Assembly: GCF_000744105.1 (NCBI RefSeq)
Contig: NZ_JQLH01000001.1
Location: forward strand, 3,726,001 to 3,790,000
DNA from: Maribacter forsetii DSM 18668
Lineage (GTDB): Bacteria > Bacteroidota > Bacteroidia > Flavobacteriales > Flavobacteriaceae
Length of the DNA stretch: 64,000 bases
Direction of reading: 5' to 3'
The position numbers were made by a program, and so were the translations under genes. Positions 25,850-35,026 of this stretch are shown in pieces; the first letter of the stretch is position 1; every line of letters begins with the position of its first letter. The notes below the pieces were generated by a model. That model was not told the DNA's origin, ran no database searches, and worked only from the letters and a program-made list of their open reading frames with translations.

Positions 25850-26616
25850 TGATAGAGGTACGAGACATACACAAATCTTTTGGCGACGCTCATATTCTTA
25901 AGGGCATAACTACCACCTTTGAAAAAGGAAAAACAAATTTGGTTATTGGACAAAGTGGATCTGGTAAAACCGTTTTTCTTAAATGCCTACTGGGTCTTTT
26001 TGAACCAGAAGAAGGCGGCATTGCATACGATGGTAAATTATATTCAGAGCATTCTGATGATGAAAAGCGCGATTTGAGACAAGAAATGGGCATGGTATTT
26101 CAAGGTAGCGCCCTATTTGATAGCATGAGCGTTGAAGGCAATGTGATGTTTCCTTTGGAAATGTTTACCAAGCAGTCTAAATCTGAAATGAAAGACCGCG
26201 TAGATGCCGTTCTAAAAAGAGTAAACCTAATTGATGCACATCATAAATTCCCTTCCGAAATTTCTGGAGGTATGCAGAAACGTGTAGCAATTGCCCGTGC
26301 AATTGTTATGAATCCAAAATATTTATTTTGTGACGAACCTAATTCTGGTCTGGATCCTAAAACGGCAATTCTAATAGACGACCTGATCAAAGAAATTACA
26401 GAAGAATATAACATTACAACGGTCATAAACACTCATGACATGAACTCTGTAATGCAAATTGGAGAAAAAATAATATTTCTTAAGGATGGACTTTTAGAAT
26501 GGGAAGGTACTAAAAACGAAATCTTTAAAACCGATAATGAGGCGGTTACAAACTTTGTGTATTCATCTGACCTTTTTAAGAAAGTGCGCCAAATGTATAT
26601 ACAAGAACAAAACTAG
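25849..26616 (+). CDS. mlaF: MlaF-type ABC transporter ATP-binding protein
   Basis: 255 residues, overlapping mlaE by one base, so they are coupled. Walker A is GQSGSGKTVFLKCLLG (about 34-49), the ABC signature EISGGMQKRVAIARA (about 138-152), Walker B YLFCDEPNSGLDP with the switch histidine in VINTHDMNSV. It powers phospholipid transport through the MlaE permease. The stop codon shares the four-base palindrome CTAG with the convergent DUF389 gene (26613-26616). Confidence 0.93.
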   Translation: MIEVRDIHKSFGDAHILKGITTTFEKGKTNLVIGQSGSGKTVFLKCLLGLFEPEEGGIAYDGKLYSEHSDDEKRDLRQEMGMVFQGSALFDSMSVEGNVMFPLEMFTKQSKSEMKDRVDAVLKRVNLIDAHHKFPSEISGGMQKRVAIARAIVMNPKYLFCDEPNSGLDPKTAILIDDLIKEITEEYNITTVINTHDMNSVMQIGEKIIFLKDGLLEWEGTKNEIFKTDNEAVTNFVYSSDLFKKVRQMYIQEQN

Positions 26617-28082
26617 TCTTTAGGCATTTCCTTAATTTGGATATTCTTATTATCCAATCTAAGCCTCAACCACTCTTGCAGCTTAGCCATATCCTTAACT
26701 GTTTCGGCTCTTTTAGCTTCTTTTTTCCATGTGACTTCAAATAAGGGAATACTATCCGTCTTTGTAAAATCTGTCGAAATTAAATATGCATATCCAATTC
26801 TATCCAAGTTTTCGTAATTGGTCTTTGCTTCAAGACTAATCTCTTTAAAAGGGATTTGATTTGATGAAATTTGATTTAAACGCATCAGCTCCGTCTCTAG
26901 AACCTGTATTTTCTCATCTTTACTGGTCAGAATACTTTTCTGAGATTCATATAGCTCATTTACGTATTTAAGTTCATTTGCCTCATCGCTTCTAGAACCC
27001 TGAACAACGGCAAGCTCAGTACCATTTAATTGTTTATAATCTGCCATCTGTGTACGCCACGTAGCAATTACATTTTCTGGTATTCCCTCATTGCCCATAA
27101 AGAATAATTCTATTTTAGAATTACCTTCATCATCATAAACCACCTCACTAAAATCTCTTAGAAATTTACCTTCTCCCGTAAATTGATATGGTTCTATTTT
27201 CTCTGTAATAAAGGACTCTGCATCTCTATTAAACAATGATTTTTTAAATACATTGTAAAATGTAATACCAGCAGGAATCATTACCAATACAGCTAATAAA
27301 GAAGCCAACCTAGCTATTAATTTTCTTCGTTGCGAATTCACGTAACGAACCATGGGAAATTTTAAGAGCTTAATCACCAAAAAGGTCGCCAAGGCTATAA
27401 AAATAGTATTGATAATAAACAGGTACATTGCACCTGTAGCGTACTCAAAATTACCAATTGCCAAACCAAAACCTACTGTACATAAAGGCGGCATTAATGC
27501 CGTTGCTATTGCAACACCAAAAATAACACTAGCTATAGTACCTTTTTTAGCACGGGCAATTACCAATGCCAAGCCACCAAAAAATGCTATTAAAACATCT
27601 CTAATATCCGGCTCTGTTCTAGCTAGAAGCTCTGAAGACTCATCTCTAAGGGGAAAAAAACGATAAAATAAATATGCGGTAATGACACTAAGTACCACCA
27701 TTACCGCAAAGTTCTTTAATGATCTTTTTAAGGTATCTATATCATTGATTGCCACAGACATCCCTATTCCTAAAATAGGTCCCATTAATGGCGATATTAA
27801 CATGGCGCCAATAACTACCGCAGTAGAATTGGCATTAAGACCTATGGATGCAATAAAAATGGAACATATCAAAATCCAAGAAGTATGCCCCTTAAAAGGA
27901 ATATCGGCTATAATAGCTTCTTTAGTCGCTTGCTGATCTGTATTGGTTCTAATATCCAACAGCTCAGAAAGGAACTTTTTTACACTACCTAAAAGACCTT
28001 GAAAATCTTTTTTTACTTCTTCACTACCACCACCTTCATTACTAGTAGGGGTAATATTATCTTGATTAAGATTGTTCTCCAT
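26613..28082 (-). CDS. DUF389 membrane protein
   Basis: 489 residues. The N-terminal half has several membrane helices carrying the DUF389 blocks: ILICSIFIASIGLNANSTAVVIGAMLISPLMGPILGIG (core AVVIGAMLISPLMGPILG), AFFGGLALVIARAKKGTIASVIFGVAIATALMPPLCTVGFGL (core GVAIATALMPPLCTVG), and a C-terminal half (about 250-489) that is soluble, charged and partly coiled-coil (ELMRLNQISSNQI). The function of DUF389 proteins is unknown. It is the last gene of a five-gene minus-strand run beginning with the M28 peptidase; the gap to manC is 5 bp. It ends by sharing CTAG with mlaF. Confidence 0.88.
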   Translation of the reverse strand: MENNLNQDNITPTSNEGGGSEEVKKDFQGLLGSVKKFLSELLDIRTNTDQQATKEAIIADIPFKGHTSWILICSIFIASIGLNANSTAVVIGAMLISPLMGPILGIGMSVAINDIDTLKRSLKNFAVMVVLSVITAYLFYRFFPLRDESSELLARTEPDIRDVLIAFFGGLALVIARAKKGTIASVIFGVAIATALMPPLCTVGFGLAIGNFEYATGAMYLFIINTIFIALATFLVIKLLKFPMVRYVNSQRRKLIARLASLLAVLVMIPAGITFYNVFKKSLFNRDAESFITEKIEPYQFTGEGKFLRDFSEVVYDDEGNSKIELFFMGNEGIPENVIATWRTQMADYKQLNGTELAVVQGSRSDEANELKYVNELYESQKSILTSKDEKIQVLETELMRLNQISSNQIPFKEISLEAKTNYENLDRIGYAYLISTDFTKTDSIPLFEVTWKKEAKRAETVKDMAKLQEWLRLRLDNKNIQIKEMPKD

Positions 28083-28087
28083 ATTTA

Positions 28088-29167
28088 TTAAGCGAATTCA
28101 TCACCAAAGGCATCTTTAACCTTATTTAAAACTTGTTTGATATCTTGTTCTTTAGTCTTTGGATAGATCAAAAGTACTTCATCTTTATCAACTATGATAT
28201 AATCATTAAGACCATCTACAACAACAACCTTACCGGCTTTAGACCTTATCATGTTACCACTAGCATCTTGCGTTAATACTTTCGCATTTACTATAGCGTT
28301 TTTATTCTCGTCCTTATCTAACTTGTCATATAACGACCCCCAAGTACCTAAATCATTCCAATCAAAAGTAGCCTCTTTAACGTAAATAGCTTTAGAGTTT
28401 TCTAAAATAGCATAATCAATAGAAATGTTTTCAGCCTTTGGGTAGTTCTCAGAGATAAACTTCTTTTCATCGTCTGTATTATAACATACTAGACCATCTC
28501 TAAACAACGCATACTGCTTTGGCTGAAAATTTTGAAATGCATTGACTATGGTTTTTGCACTCCACATAAATATCCCTGCATTCCACAAAAAGTTACCTTG
28601 TGCAAGAAAATCTTTCGCAGTTTCATAATCAGGTTTTTCTCTAAACTGATTTACTTTTTTAATTGAAGCAGTATCAGTTTTATTAGACTCTATATACCCA
28701 AAACCGGTATTAGGAAAAGAAGGCTTGATACCTAACGTACACAAAACATCTTCTGTTTCACACTTTTTAAAACACGCCGTTACATCTTTTGCAAATGCAT
28801 CTTCATCTTCGATCCAATGATCACTTGGTGCCACAATCATAACCGCATCTTCATTCATTTTCTGAATTTTCATGGCAGCATACAAAATACATGGTGCTGT
28901 ATTTCTCATTGCAGGCTCAAGAACTACTTGTTCTTGCTTTACCAAAGGTAATTGCTCTAACACTAAATCATTATAACGCTCGTTGGTAAGAATTAAAATA
29001 TTCTCGGTAGGCACAAACTTATTTAACCTTTGAAACGTTTTCTGAATAAGGGTATCACCTGTACCCAACATATCATGAAATTGTTTCGGATTTTCACTTG
29101 TACTTATTGGCCAGAATCTCGATCCTACTCCTCCTGCCATTAAAACGGCATAATAATTTTTATTCAT
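28088..29167 (-). CDS. manC: Mannose-1-phosphate guanylyltransferase
   Basis: 359 residues, the single-domain form. It makes GDP-mannose from GTP and mannose-1-phosphate, a precursor for glycans and exopolysaccharide. The nucleotide-binding signature is LMAGGVGSRFWPIST with the downstream NPKQFHDMLG; FREKPDYETAKDFLAQGNFLWNAGIFMW (core FREKP and WNAGIFMW) and DWNDLGTWGSLYD complete the family pattern. It lacks the C-terminal isomerase of bifunctional ManC/XanB proteins. It lies 1 bp from the SprT-like gene, inside a tight run. Confidence 0.93.
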   Translation of the reverse strand: MNKNYYAVLMAGGVGSRFWPISTSENPKQFHDMLGTGDTLIQKTFQRLNKFVPTENILILTNERYNDLVLEQLPLVKQEQVVLEPAMRNTAPCILYAAMKIQKMNEDAVMIVAPSDHWIEDEDAFAKDVTACFKKCETEDVLCTLGIKPSFPNTGFGYIESNKTDTASIKKVNQFREKPDYETAKDFLAQGNFLWNAGIFMWSAKTIVNAFQNFQPKQYALFRDGLVCYNTDDEKKFISENYPKAENISIDYAILENSKAIYVKEATFDWNDLGTWGSLYDKLDKDENKNAIVNAKVLTQDASGNMIRSKAGKVVVVDGLNDYIIVDKDEVLLIYPKTKEQDIKQVLNKVKDAFGDEFA

Positions 29168-29168
29168 G

Positions 29169-29771
29169 TCAGCTTTTTATTAATTCTACCTCAGCATTTG
29201 GTTGAAATAAAAACATCCTTCCTGTAGATATTTCTATACACTCATAACGCTTGGTTCGTTTATTTCCTTTTTTAAATAACTTCCCATTATAGATACGAAA
29301 AACGCATCCTATTGGTAATTCGTAAACGTAAGTTTTTTCCGATTGTTGTTCATCGAATTGTTTTAAAGCAATAGATAGCTGAGCGTCCGTACTACTACTT
29401 GCCTTTGGATTCTTAAAATGTCTAGCTAATAATGGTAATAATTGCGATGGAAATATCTCTGGTCTAATAAACGGAATCATTAAATGTTGAAATGTTTTTT
29501 TCCATTCCAGACCATGCGGCTTAATACCACGCCCATATTTCTCAAAAGCAATTAAATGGGCAATTTCGTGAATTAAAGTAATTAAGAACCTGTATTTATT
29601 TAAAGAAGCATTTACCGTTATTTGATGATTACCGTCTTTTCTTCTTCTATAATCTCCATGCCTAGTTACACGCTCATTAACGATTTTTAAATGCACCTGA
29701 GTATCCTTAATTAGTTCAAAACAAGGACTAACCGCCAATTCTGGAAGATATTTAGCTAATGTTTGCTGCAT
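29169..29771 (-). CDS. SprT-like zinc metalloprotease-domain protein
   Basis: 200 residues. The HExxH zinc motif is visible as LIHEIAHLIAFEKYGRGIKPHGLEWK (core HEIAH, with the third His in KPHG). The C-terminal half is basic and contains YELPIGCVFRIYNGKLFKKGNK and a final aromatic segment; the zinc-ribbon cysteines of full SprT proteins are not evident except one Cys in YECIEI. SprT/Spartan proteins cleave proteins crosslinked to DNA in other organisms; whether this small version does so is not known. It is 2 bp from the SDR gene upstream and 1 bp from manC downstream. Confidence 0.85.
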   Translation of the reverse strand: MQQTLAKYLPELAVSPCFELIKDTQVHLKIVNERVTRHGDYRRRKDGNHQITVNASLNKYRFLITLIHEIAHLIAFEKYGRGIKPHGLEWKKTFQHLMIPFIRPEIFPSQLLPLLARHFKNPKASSSTDAQLSIALKQFDEQQSEKTYVYELPIGCVFRIYNGKLFKKGNKRTKRYECIEISTGRMFLFQPNAEVELIKS

Positions 29772-29773
29772 TA

Positions 29774-30454
29774 TTATGGCGTACTACTACTAACCTGCAA
29801 AATTTTACCGTTATACATTTTCTGTCCCTTTAACGCAAAGTCCATTACATATTCTGCCATTTCCTTTGCACTTACCGGAGCTTCATAACCTGGGAATGCC
29901 TCTTCTAACATTTCTGTTTGTACGGCTCCTAAGGCCAATGCGTTAAATGACGGACCAGTTTCTTTAAATTCTTCAGCTAATAATTCCGTCAAAGTCAATA
30001 CCGCTCCTTTACTTGAACTATAAGCTGAAAGTCCGGGGAACTTTGCACTACCCTGTATGCCGCCCATAGAACTAATGGTAAGAACATGACCGCTTTTACT
30101 CATGAAAGGAATAGCCAGTCTTGTCACAGCGGCTACACCAAATACATTAACATCATATACCGCCTTAAATTCCTCTTCTGTTATTTCTAGAAATGGTTTA
30201 TTTATAAGCTTACCCGCATTATTTATAAGCGCTAGAACATTAGCACTTTTATCTTTTAAAAATTCAGATAGATGATTTCTACTTTCTTTAGCGGAGACAT
30301 CAAAAGAAAATGCTTCAATATTTTTATGCTTAAGATTCTTAATCGGTTCTGCATTTCTAGAAAGCGCTAAAACCTTATACCCAGCGCCAGCCAATAATTT
30401 GCTTAACTCAAATCCTATTCCTCTACTGGTACCTGTTACTATAATGTATTCCAT
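29774..30454 (-). CDS. Short-chain dehydrogenase/reductase (SDR)
   Basis: 226 residues of a classical SDR. The cofactor loop is VTGTSRGIGFELSKLL (about 5-20), LINNAGKLINKPF holds NNAG, SSMGGIQGS carries the catalytic Ser, and YSSSKGAVLTL gives the Tyr-x3-Lys pair. The absence of an acidic residue after the second beta strand, with an Arg in ALSRNAEP, hints at NADP. The substrate is unknown. Its ATG overlaps the stop of the M28 peptidase gene by one base (TAATG), so translation is coupled. Confidence 0.88.
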   Translation of the reverse strand: MEYIIVTGTSRGIGFELSKLLAGAGYKVLALSRNAEPIKNLKHKNIEAFSFDVSAKESRNHLSEFLKDKSANVLALINNAGKLINKPFLEITEEEFKAVYDVNVFGVAAVTRLAIPFMSKSGHVLTISSMGGIQGSAKFPGLSAYSSSKGAVLTLTELLAEEFKETGPSFNALALGAVQTEMLEEAFPGYEAPVSAKEMAEYVMDFALKGQKMYNGKILQVSSSTP

Positions 30455-31494
30455 TAGTTATACTTTACTTCTTTTATAGGTGCATTTATAATACCCTCTA
30501 GCATTGGTACAGATTCGCTTACTATTTTAGCCATAAAACCATAATCAATTAACGATGCCTCATCACCTACCTTATGATACTCACCAAAATTGGTAAAATC
30601 AAAGGAACTATAGGTTTGCGAAGGCACATTAAACTCATCATGAAATGGCGCATTGTCCGAACGTCTGAACAAATTAAATTCTTTTGCCTTTGGAAGAAAC
30701 CCTACCAAATTTTTATTGGCATAGCCATTACTGATTTCTGCTAAATTAGATAATTCATAACCTGTTAAATACAAACTATGATCCTTCTCCACCATTGGCA
30801 CACCAACCATTTCAAAATTTAGCATAGTATACAAACTAATACTTTGTTCTTTTAACTTCTTAGCTAAATGCTTAGAACCTACCAACCCTTTTTCTTCTGC
30901 AGTGAATAGGGCAAAAATTACGCTCCGTTTGTTGTTTTTATGTTCACCAAAATATTTAGCAAATTCCAAAACAGCAGTAGTACCTGATGCGTTGTCATTG
31001 GCACCATTTGCTATAGTATCATCTCCGTCTCCGCTAATCAAGCCTATATGATCATAATGTGCGCCAATTACCACGAATTCATTTTTAAGTTTTGAATCTG
31101 TCCCAGGTAAAAAACCAACTACATTATAAGCTACACCGTCACTATAGTTTTCCAATGTATCTCTATATGTTGCAAAATAAGGCAGAACATTATTGTTCTT
31201 GAATACATTTTGAATAAAATCTGCAGCCTTTTCAATTCCCTCGCTTCCAGTATCTCTACCCTGTAATTCATCTGACGTCAAGAAAGTCATGATTGCTTCT
31301 ATATCAACGGACAAAGCTTTGACAGAAACATTTGACTTTACACTTTCTAATTGAGCATCTTTAGATGCAGGCAGAACCGAACCCTTAACACCTTTTGGAT
31401 TCGTAGGATTCAACACTGTTGACTGATCCACTTTTGTGCTTCCACAACTTAAAAGTAAAAAGCTAAAAAAAGCTACATATATATGTTTCATCAT
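30454..31494 (-). CDS. M28 family metallopeptidase, lipoprotein
   Basis: 346 residues. The start MMKHIYVAFFSFLLLSCGSTK gives a lipoprotein signal with the lipidated Cys about residue 17; the following residues are not strongly acidic. The M28 zinc site is seen at VVIGAHYDHIG (His, Asp), NGANDNASGTTAVLEFA (bridging Asp), FTAEEKGLVGSK (catalytic Glu), EMVGVP (Glu/Asp ligand region) and SDNAPFHDEFNVPSQTY (final His/Asp). It is probably a periplasmic or outer-membrane exopeptidase. It heads the five-gene run that continues with the SDR gene. A terminator lies between it and pdhC upstream, so the run has its own promoter. Confidence 0.88.
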   Translation of the reverse strand: MMKHIYVAFFSFLLLSCGSTKVDQSTVLNPTNPKGVKGSVLPASKDAQLESVKSNVSVKALSVDIEAIMTFLTSDELQGRDTGSEGIEKAADFIQNVFKNNNVLPYFATYRDTLENYSDGVAYNVVGFLPGTDSKLKNEFVVIGAHYDHIGLISGDGDDTIANGANDNASGTTAVLEFAKYFGEHKNNKRSVIFALFTAEEKGLVGSKHLAKKLKEQSISLYTMLNFEMVGVPMVEKDHSLYLTGYELSNLAEISNGYANKNLVGFLPKAKEFNLFRRSDNAPFHDEFNVPSQTYSSFDFTNFGEYHKVGDEASLIDYGFMAKIVSESVPMLEGIINAPIKEVKYN

Positions 31495-31520
31495 CTTATC
31501 TAGTTTAAAATATAAAGATA

Positions 31521-31551
31521 AAAAAAAGCATCCCGATGAAAGGATGCTTTT
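31521..31551 (-). terminator. Intrinsic terminator of pdhAC
   Basis: Ten-base arms AAAAGCATCC (31524-31533) and GGATGCTTTT (31542-31551), 8-base loop, followed on the minus strand by a T-run. It lies about 25 bp after the pdhC stop and separates it from the M28 run. Confidence 0.9.
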
Positions 31552-31576
31552 CTAATTCTATTTTTAAATCAATGTT

Positions 31577-33217
31577 CTACGCTAACATAGTAACAGGATT
31601 TTCTACAAAATATCTCAATGTCTGAAGGAATTGTGCTCCCACAGCTCCATCTACGGTTCTATGATCACAAGCAAGAGTCAACTTCATAGTATTACCTACT
31701 ACTATCTCCCCATTTTTAACAACTGGTTTTTCTACAATTGCACCAACAGAAAGTATAGCTGAATTTGGCTGATTGATGATACTTGTAAACTCAAGAATAC
31801 CAAACATACCTAAATTAGAAACGGTAAATGTACTACCCTCCATTTCTGATGGAGCAATCTTCTTGTTTCTTGCCTTACCAGCTAAATCTTTTACAGCACT
31901 TCCTATTTGTGTTAAGCCCAATAAGTCAGCATGTTTTACAACTGGTACAACTAGACCTTCATCTACTGCCACAGCAACACCCATATGAATATGCTTGTGA
32001 AATTTTGTAGCATCAGCACTCCAAGTAGTATTTACCTGTGGATGCTTCTTAAGTGCCATTGCGCAAGCTTTCAATACCATATCATTAAATGATACTTTGG
32101 TGTCAGGCAAACTATTTATTTGTGCACGTGAAGCTTTTGCATTATCCATATCCACCTCTATAGTAAGATAGAAATGTGGTGCGTTAAATTTAGAATTACC
32201 CAATGCTTTGGCAATAGCCTTACGCATATTAGAATTCTTAACTTCTTCCGTACCTTCCTCACCAGATGGCAAAGCCATAGAAACCGGCTGAGAAGCTATT
32301 GCATTATCAGCCTTTGCACTTGATGAAGCAACAGGAGCTTCAGCTGCACTTGGCGTATAATTTTCTATATCTTTTTTAGTAATTCTGCCATTATCTCCAG
32401 AACCGGAAACACTAGCCAAATCTATACCTTTATCCGCTGCAATTTTTTTGGCCAAAGGAGATGCAAAAATACGTTCACCATCTGCAATCGATTTGGAAAC
32501 CTCTTTCTTACCAGTAGTATCTGCAGATTTTTTATCTTCTTTTTTAGCTTCGGTAGCAGAACTCTTTTTACTTCCGCCAGATTTATTACTTAAAACGGCA
32601 TCAACATCCGTTCCTTCTGGACCAATAACTGCCAAAACCGCATCTACAGGAGAAGACTCACCTTCTTGTATACCTATATATAACAATTTACCGTTATAGA
32701 AAGACTCAAATTCCATTGTAGCCTTATCCGTTTCTATCTCTGCAAGAATATCCCCCTCTTCAACATCATCACCAACTTTCTTTAACCAACTAGCCACAGT
32801 ACCTTCTTCCATGGTGTCACTTAAACGAGGCATCTTTACGATTTCTACTCCTTCAGGAATTTCACCAGAACCTTGAGCTTCGGCATCTTCAGAAGAACCC
32901 TCAGCAACAGGCTCTTCAGCAGATTCCTCTTCTGAAGCAGTTGCACCACCTCCACTTATCAAAGCAGAAATATCTTCTCCCTCATCACCGATAATCGCCA
33001 AAAGACTATCTACAGGAACAGTATCTCCTTCTTGAATACCAATATGCAACAAAGTACCTTCATTGAAAGATTCGAATTCCATCGTCGCCTTATCAGTTTC
33101 GATTTCCGCCAATATATCTCCTTCTTCTATTTTATCTCCAACGCTTTTTAACCATTTAGCTACGGTACCTTCTTCCATGGTATCGCTTAAACGGGGCATG
33201 TTTACTACTATAGCCAT
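31577..33217 (-). CDS. pdhC: Pyruvate dehydrogenase E2, dihydrolipoamide acetyltransferase
   Basis: 546 residues. Two lipoyl domains lie at about 1-80 and 125-205, with the lipoylated lysines at K43 and K165 in the same ETDKATMEF context; the two domains are very alike. A flexible Ala/Ser/Lys linker leads to the E3/E1-binding domain (about 250-287, FASPLAKKIAADKGIDL), then a second linker and the catalytic domain (from about 320) with the active-site motif HRTVDG (519-524). E2 transfers the acetyl group to CoA. It begins 4 bp after pdhA and ends at a terminator. The lipoyl-arm dehydrogenase (lpd) and pdhB are not adjacent. Confidence 0.96.
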   Translation of the reverse strand: MAIVVNMPRLSDTMEEGTVAKWLKSVGDKIEEGDILAEIETDKATMEFESFNEGTLLHIGIQEGDTVPVDSLLAIIGDEGEDISALISGGGATASEEESAEEPVAEGSSEDAEAQGSGEIPEGVEIVKMPRLSDTMEEGTVASWLKKVGDDVEEGDILAEIETDKATMEFESFYNGKLLYIGIQEGESSPVDAVLAVIGPEGTDVDAVLSNKSGGSKKSSATEAKKEDKKSADTTGKKEVSKSIADGERIFASPLAKKIAADKGIDLASVSGSGDNGRITKKDIENYTPSAAEAPVASSSAKADNAIASQPVSMALPSGEEGTEEVKNSNMRKAIAKALGNSKFNAPHFYLTIEVDMDNAKASRAQINSLPDTKVSFNDMVLKACAMALKKHPQVNTTWSADATKFHKHIHMGVAVAVDEGLVVPVVKHADLLGLTQIGSAVKDLAGKARNKKIAPSEMEGSTFTVSNLGMFGILEFTSIINQPNSAILSVGAIVEKPVVKNGEIVVGNTMKLTLACDHRTVDGAVGAQFLQTLRYFVENPVTMLA

Positions 33218-33221
33218 CTAA

Positions 33222-34223
33222 TTATAATTTATGTTGAACAAATGGAAAATCCTCTTGTTCGTAAACCATATCGTATAATTGGTTTACTGGTGGATAATCT
33301 GATTCTTCTGCAAACTTCTCGCACTCTTTAACCATGACCTTAACATTTTTGTCAATGTCTTTGATTTCATCGTCAGTTGCGTATTTATTTTCTTTGATAA
33401 TATCCAACACCTGAGTAATTGGATCAATCTTTTTGTATTCTTCAACTTCGTCCTTGGTTCTATAATGCTGAGCATCTGACATTGAATGACCTCTGTATCT
33501 GTAAGTTTTCATTTCAAGGAAAGTTGGTCCGCCACCACTACGTGCTCTTTCAATAGCTTTACTCATTTCTTGAGCAACCGTAACAGGATTCATACCATCT
33601 ACTGGTCCACAAGGCATTTCATAACCCAAACCTAGCTTCCAGATTTCTGTAGAAAAAGATGTTCTTGCTACCGAAGTTCCCATAGCATAACCATTATTTT
33701 CGCAAATGAAAACAACTGGCAATTGCCATAACATAGCTAAGTTGAAAGTCTCATGTAAAGACCCTTGCCTTACAGCACCATCACCCATATAACATAAGGT
33801 AACGTTATCTCTACCTGCGTACTTATCACCAAAGGCCATACCTGCACCTAGAGGAATTTGTCCCCCAACAATACCGTGACCTCCATGAAAGCGATGCTCC
33901 TTAGAAAAGATATGCATGGACCCACCCATACCTTTAGAAGTACCTGTTACTTTACCATAAAGCTCAGCCATAACCATTTTAGGATCAACACCCATACCAA
34001 TAGGTTGAACGTGATTTCTATAAGCAGTTATCATTCGGTCTTTGGTTAAATCCATTGCATGAAGAGCACCAGCCAAAACAGCTTCTTGCCCATTATACAA
34101 ATGTAAAAACCCTCTTACCTTTTGCTGAATGTATACAGCAGCCAATTTATCCTCAAACTTTCTCCAAAACAGCATGTCTGCATACCACTTTAAATACGTT
34201 TCCTTGGTGATTTTTTTCATCAA
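33222..34223 (-). CDS. pdhA: Pyruvate dehydrogenase E1 component, alpha subunit
   Basis: 333 residues. It decarboxylates pyruvate with thiamine diphosphate, partnered by PdhB. The thiamine site is GDGAVRQGSLHETFNLAM (GDG...) with VFICENNGYAMGTSV, and the phosphorylation-loop-like RYRGHSMSDAQHYR follows. The AVLAGALHAMDLTKDRMITAYRNH block (core DRMITAYRNH) is characteristic. MMKK offers two ATGs (34223 and 34220); either works. It heads the pdhAC transcript. It lies 187 bp upstream of nothing else on this strand except cdd. Confidence 0.95.
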   Translation of the reverse strand: MMKKITKETYLKWYADMLFWRKFEDKLAAVYIQQKVRGFLHLYNGQEAVLAGALHAMDLTKDRMITAYRNHVQPIGMGVDPKMVMAELYGKVTGTSKGMGGSMHIFSKEHRFHGGHGIVGGQIPLGAGMAFGDKYAGRDNVTLCYMGDGAVRQGSLHETFNLAMLWQLPVVFICENNGYAMGTSVARTSFSTEIWKLGLGYEMPCGPVDGMNPVTVAQEMSKAIERARSGGGPTFLEMKTYRYRGHSMSDAQHYRTKDEVEEYKKIDPITQVLDIIKENKYATDDEIKDIDKNVKVMVKECEKFAEESDYPPVNQLYDMVYEQEDFPFVQHKL

Positions 34224-34291
34224 TTTTAACTAAAGGTTTAAATTCTTTATTTGATAACAGAGGCATGTATGACCTAGGTATCCAAGAAGAG

Positions 34292-34299
34292 CAAAAATA
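34292..34299 (-). promoter_or_regulatory. Possible -7 box of pdhAC
   Basis: On the minus strand this reads TATTTTTG, an exact match to TANNTTTG, about 70 bp before the pdhA start. No convincing -33 element is found at the expected spacing, so the call is tentative. Confidence 0.4.
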
Positions 34300-34409
34300 C
34301 ACATATAAATGAATCGATAAAAATATTAGAAGCAAATCGACCCAGAAATTATGTGCTTAACAAATAAAGCATATAACGTGTTTATTTACAATACTTTTTA
34401 TAAGTTTTC

Positions 34410-34898
34410 TTAATTCAAAAAACTACTATTAAAACCAAGAGGTAGCAAATTTGCAAGTGAATTGCATTCAATAACACCACCAGTTTCGCCCATTAAAAGA
34501 ATTCTGATAGGTTCTTGCTGTCTAAATTCATATTCAGAAATTGCCTGTCTACAGTTACCACAAGGGGCTGCTGGTTCACTAACCACATGATTTAATGATG
34601 CCGCAGTAATTGCAATTGCCTTAATTTTCATTCCCGGATATTTTGCCCCGGCATAAAAAACTGCCACCCTTTCTGCACAAAGCCCAGAGGGATATGATGC
34701 ATTTTCTTGATTATTACCTTCTATAATCTCCCCATTCTCTAATAAAACAGAAGCCCCAACATTAAAACTAGAATAGGGGGCATAGGCCCTACCTCTTGCT
34801 TTTACAGCTGCTGACATTAGATTTTGATCATTATTACTTAATTCGCTTACCGAATCATATACCGTTATATCAAAGCTTATCTTCTTTTGACTGATCAT
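34410..34898 (-). CDS. cdd: Cytidine deaminase
   Basis: 162 residues, the homotetrameric small form, which deaminates cytidine/deoxycytidine to uridine/deoxyuridine. The zinc site is CAERVAVFYAG (Cys, catalytic Glu) and PCGNCRQAISEY (two Cys ligands). ARGRAYAPYSSFNVGASVLL (core AYAPYSSFNVGA) is the substrate-entry motif. It fits with the salvage genes at 0.9 kb and 14.5 kb. It sits between porV and pdhA on the minus strand, with gaps of over 100 bp on each side. Confidence 0.94.
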   Translation of the reverse strand: MISQKKISFDITVYDSVSELSNNDQNLMSAAVKARGRAYAPYSSFNVGASVLLENGEIIEGNNQENASYPSGLCAERVAVFYAGAKYPGMKIKAIAITAASLNHVVSEPAAPCGNCRQAISEYEFRQQEPIRILLMGETGGVIECNSLANLLPLGFNSSFLN

Positions 34899-34971
34899 AT
34901 CTTTATTTTATTTTTCAATCTACAAATATATACTTGACACTTATAATAATTGAATAAAAAAGTTAATGCAT

Positions 34972-35003
34972 AAAAAAAACCTGCTTGAAGCAGGTTTTTT
35001 TTT
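34972..35003 (-). terminator. Intrinsic terminator of porV
   Basis: A 13-base stem (A-run plus ACCTGC at 34972-34984; GCAGG plus T-run at 34990-35003) with a 5-base loop. On the minus strand the T-run follows the stem. It ends the porV transcript 24 bp after the stop. Confidence 0.92.
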
Positions 35004-35026
35004 AAAAAATTTATGTGTTTTTACCA

